A stretch of 64,000 nt of DNA from Carya illinoinensis (taxonomy: Eukaryota > Streptophyta > Magnoliopsida > Fagales > Juglandaceae). The position numbers and the translations under genes were made by a program. Of this stretch, positions 46,401 through 64,000 are shown piece by piece (position 1 is the first letter of the stretch; each line of letters starts with the position of its first letter). The stretch lies in contig NC_056755.1 of assembly GCF_018687715.1 (NCBI RefSeq), positions 9,187,501 through 9,251,500 on the forward strand, written 5' to 3'. The notes below the pieces were generated by a model, which was not told the DNA's origin, searched no databases, and saw nothing but the letters and a program-made list of their open reading frames with translations.

Positions 46401-47331
46401 GCATAAAACTCAATAAACAAGAACACTTTTACATGAAGATTACGGAAATATGCATAAATTAAACTACTAAGGAGGATGGACACTTCATAAATATACAAGT
46501 AAGCCAACAAATACACACACGTTATAACTTAAAAAAAAAAAAAAAAAGAAAGAAAAAAAAACCTGGAGTGCTTCTTCAGACCATTTTTGACCGAAAATAA
46601 CGAAAGGCCGGAAATACATTTGTCATTCCAAATAGGAATGAACTAGTATTTGAAAATTAGCTCGTACAAAAAATACATCAGATAACAAAGCCTTTTTTCC
46701 TTAATCCAAGCAGCAGCAACAACAACAATAACAACAAGAGTATCAAGCTAGAGTATCAAACCAAAAATGATAAATAAGCAAGCATTACCTGAACATCTTT
46801 TTCCTTAGCCAGATTCTTATACTCAAGACTGTACTCATGCATAACCCAATCTGTTCGTGCCCTTTGTTTTTCACTTGTCCTGTGAAAAATCAATGTTTTT
46901 CTTGAGCCCACCAGCACTTCGTTGTGACGAACAAGTTTACACTTTCCGGTGCTTTTCCAGTACCCAAATTCAGTTTTGCGATTCATTCTAAGCCCATTTG
47001 CATATTTTTTCTCGACTGGGCAAAAGAAGTACCATTTCAGATCACCACTTTGCGAAATGGATTTTTCTGATGAAGGAAAATGCACACTTCAGTAAGGAAC
47101 ACAGAGAGGAAGCATAATACAGTAATCAACCACAACAATAAACAGATGTACATAAGATTGTTCACATGTACCTGGAAGTTCCCATGGGGCAAACTTGTAG
47201 ATGTTAACCTCTGCAATTTCTTGAGGATGAAAACTTATCATACTAAATTTCAACTTCAAATAAAAAACAACCAGCTCAATATCAGTAGGATGAAATCGGT
47301 ATCCCGGCTGCCGATGTGACATTGTCCCCAT
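43403..47331 (-). CDS. NAC-type transcription factor gene 2, 356 aa
   Basis: Exons 47172-47331, 46789-47066, 45485-45937 and 43403-43582 (minus), all GT-AG and in phase, give 356 aa from the ATG at 47331 ([20 protein letters not shown]). The NAC domain covers about residues 6-160: [14 protein letters not shown] (A), [15 protein letters not shown] (B), [20 protein letters not shown] then [12 protein letters not shown] (C), [11 protein letters not shown] (D), [17 protein letters not shown] (E). The usual TGKD at the DNA-contacting loop is TGKC. The acidic C-terminal part, with [10 protein letters not shown], may activate transcription. The [21 protein letters not shown] stretch resembles NAC members such as the NAC053/NAC078 and NAC082/103 groups. 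A non-coding first exon ends near 48263. It is a nuclear DNA-binding regulator by family; its targets are unknown. Confidence 0.88.
44886..45124 (+). mobile_element. tRNA-derived SINE with 15-bp target duplication
   Basis: 239 bp between AGATTATTGATTAAC (44871-44885) and AGATCATTGATTAAC (45125-45139). Pol III A box TGGCTCAAGTGG (44896-44907) and B box GGTTCGAATCC (44948-44958) are present. It ends in an A-rich AAATAAATAAATAAA tail. NAC unit 1 lacks it (compare 37105-37125), so it came after the duplication. Confidence 0.92.
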
Positions 47332-50300
47332 CAATTAATTCAAAGTAGAGTGCCAAAGGGCCTTCCTTCACAGAAACAATTTCTTAACCTTCTTAGAATG
47401 CAATGAGAATTGAGCTTTCCACAAAAAGAAAACTGCAAATTGTCATGTCCATTCCCAAAACAAGATCTTCCGCAAGCACAATAGCCTCCCCGACTTCTTG
47501 AAGCAAAACCAAAACATTGATAAATGTTTTTCGTTTAGATCAAAAGGCATTTGGCACACAGTGATTACCCTGCTATCAATATTATTAGGCACGCAATCCG
47601 AAATAGCCCAAAAACAAATACCACAGACGACTAAATTAGAAGATAAATCAACCAAGGAATCAAATTTCGAACTCTTTCTTTCCAAACAAAAGAAATCCCT
47701 GACAAAATTAACATCAAAGGGAGATGAAACTATAGTAAATTACTACAGAAGCCCGAAACAACGCCCAAAAGCTCAATAGTAACAGTCGGAAATTGAGTAA
47801 AAAATGACATAACATCACGTTTTCACTAAATCGAACCAAGCCCAAACAATATTAACATTAGAGAGGCATATAAATCAAATAATAAACCAGATCACCTACA
47901 ATAACACCTCCAAACCAAAGAACAGAAAGAAAAACAAACCCAGATAAGGTAATCAAAATTACGTCACTTTTAGTCTCAGAAGACTTAAGCCTAACGCTCC
48001 TAAAAATGACAAAAAGGAAAAGAAATACTCAAGAAAGCTACAGTATACGAAGATGAAAATGAACTAGCCGTGAAACACAAAATAGAAGAAAAGCCCAAGA
48101 ATCGCTAGAAAAACGAAACAAGTCAAACAGGGAAACCTAAGAACCCTAGAGACAGCAATAAACATCAAAACAAAACCCCTAAAACTCAAGCGAAATCAAA
48201 CTTACATCACATCATAAACATTCAGAGAGTCTGAGAAACGAGTAAAAACTTAGAGACCGTACCTGTAATAAAAGGAAACCCAGAGAGAGAGAGAGAGAGA
48301 GAGATCAAACAACAGTGTAGATGACAAAGGTTAGTTTTTTTGGGGTACGGGGGAATGGAAGTTGATATCAGTTGAGAGAAAGCTGCTCGAATGTTTTTAT
48401 CGGGAGGGAAGCTTAGCTGCCAATCTACTGTATTTTTATTTTTATTTTTATTTTTTGCTTTTAATTACTAATCCGGAGTTGGTCGGCTTTGGTTCAATGA
48501 ATGCGGCTTGTTTATGTATTTATGACGTCATATATAATTCGAAAGATGACGAATGCCAATGCCACTTTTATTTAAAAAAAAAAAAAAAATGCCAATGCAC
48601 TGGTAGATCACGCTACGTTTTTAGAAAGAGTAATGTTCGTAGAGAGGATAAGTTTGGCGCACTCGTCTTGAAAAATGATAAAATTTATTATTAAAATATT
48701 ATTTTTTTATATAAATTCTGTATTTATTTATAATAATTATAAGGCATTTGTATAATTACAACTATGTCTATTATTTCTTTTTCAAAATTGATTGTTCCCT
48801 TTGTTCTTCTGATAATTAGTTATATTCACAACAAATGCTAATCCGCAAGAATTTTTTGTTTCGTTTTTCTCCTATGTTTTTCTTCTATTGTCACTTAAAT
48901 TTTCCTTTTTGGTTGATTGATCAAATGGGGTATGAATTCGAGTCTATTGAGCTTATTCTTGAAATAAATTACGATAATATTATTTTAAAAAATAGGAAAT
49001 AATATTATGCCACCGTGTCTCATATGAAGATCATAGTATCATGTCATTTGAAAAATCTTCAAAAACAAATTGAGATATTTTATACTCATAAGAACATATG
49101 GTATTTTTTTTTTTCTTTTAAAACGTGGGATGCAACATGAAGACTTCTCTTGAAGTTATCTATCCTAGTACTACTCTCGCCCAAGCACCTTTAACTCCAA
49201 AGTTTTGATAAGACCCGATGCATTTGTGCTAGAATGATCGCACCCATAAGAAACATATGAAGTTTGCCAAAAAAGCCGAGTGAAATTAACAAACACGTAT
49301 AATATTTACCCTCACCTCTCGTATGATGGATTTCTTACATTATCTGTCGGATTGGGTGATACATTTTGGGCATGTTTTGCATGTTGGTCTTCCACTTTTC
49401 TCTGTAATAAGCTTCGTCATGATATATAGAAACACGTTGATGTTTTCATCTGAGCCGAATGCAGAGCCAATCGACCAACACAATACAGGATACACAAAAA
49501 TTCACCAACACGTACAGGATACACAATGCTGAATTGATGCAAAGGTTGATCAAAGATCAATGCCACCAATTTGCTTTATACGTAATAAGTTGCAACAAAA
49601 AAGAAAAAAAAAAAATCACTATAGAAGAAAAATGGATAAGTTGTACATGATACATTCATTACACTCTTTTTTCCAAGAATATTCCAACACAACTTTGAAA
49701 CCATAATCACAAACTCCGGGAACAGCAGACCACCATTCAAATGTTGAATCTAGTCCCATGCTTTTAATCGAAAAGATGATATCCACAGCAGATGGAAGCC
49801 AAAGATGCCAGAAGAACCATGCCCGAACGAATGCTTTGGATCACTAACCAGTGCAAAACATGTAGCAATTGCAACCGCCGGAAAATCCATCTGCGGCAAC
49901 TGTACTCAGAGCTTGGTATTTTCCGGGGCCTTCTTTTTAATTTCTGTAGAGATTTGATCTCTGACCTGTCCTTTCCACTGGAGTAGCTCTGTACAGTGTG
50001 TGTTCTTCCCCATGAAGGTTAGGACCGCTAAAATTAAAAATTAAAAAAAAAAAAAAAAGCAAGCCCTGTTGAAGAAAAATGCACCTGCAAGACTTCTGAG
50101 AAATATTCTGCCCATACAGTTATAAATTCCTCACAGCCAGCAAAAAAGAAAAAGAAAAAGGAGGCCATGAACTACCATTAACTCTTTTACCTCCAAGAAA
50201 ACCCTACAGGCATCCCACAATAACCAAAATGGCCATACATCACACGGTGGCTGACATGCAATTTTAATCAGAGCTCCTAAACTGAGCTGGTCTTTTCAAA

Positions 50301-50332
50301 TGGGGCAACCATGCAGGTGTTGACCTTCGATT

Positions 50333-64000
<13,668 letters not shown>

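Overview
The window is plant nuclear DNA, almost certainly from a woody eudicot. It has intron-containing genes of plant families (phosphatidylinositol 4-kinase beta and NAC factors), AT-rich intergenic DNA, Ty3/gypsy and Ty1/copia elements primed by initiator tRNA-Met, L1-type LINEs, a tRNA-derived SINE and several hAT elements. The sequence alone does not settle the species. No bacterial operons, CRISPR arrays, rRNA genes or free tRNA genes were seen.

Left part, 1-23985, is a nest of retroelements. An old Athila/Tat-like gypsy element (integrase at 1-649 and 15184-15649, 3' LTR at 17268-18579) is split inside its integrase by a 14.5-kb LTR element flanked by a GTCTC target duplication. The inserted element is unusual. 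It has three almost identical 3,332-bp LTRs and two internal domains (LTR-int-LTR-int-LTR), keeps its primer site and polypurine tract, and has lost gag-pol. In each internal domain it carries a 142-codon gene on the opposite strand with its own TATA box. A reverse-oriented Ty1/copia element with decayed pol (18587-23985) abuts the gypsy LTR.

Middle part, 23986-35150. A truncated duplicate of the 3' end of the PI4K gene (23986-26992) is cut off by a diverged LTR (26993-28945). It is followed by an element with long inverted arms (28967-29946) and by a 2.35-kb hAT transposon with a perfect 8-bp target duplication (30355-32703) that holds exons resembling two different host genes. A small three-exon gene at 34145-35144 lies behind four CACGTG boxes.

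Right part, 35377-64000, is a tandem duplication of about 7-8 kb, each unit holding a NAC-type gene on the minus strand followed by PI4K 3' sequence. The first NAC copy is interrupted by a LINE tail; the second is intact (356 aa). The functional PI4K beta gene occupies 50333 to beyond 64000 on the minus strand. Fifteen exons are in the window, encoding the C-terminal 609 residues with the complete catalytic domain; its introns are filled with LINE fragments and hAT DNA.

The host genes are independent transcription units. The main biological themes are transposon nesting, gene capture, and local duplication followed by decay of one copy. All identifications come from reading the sequence; no database search was possible.
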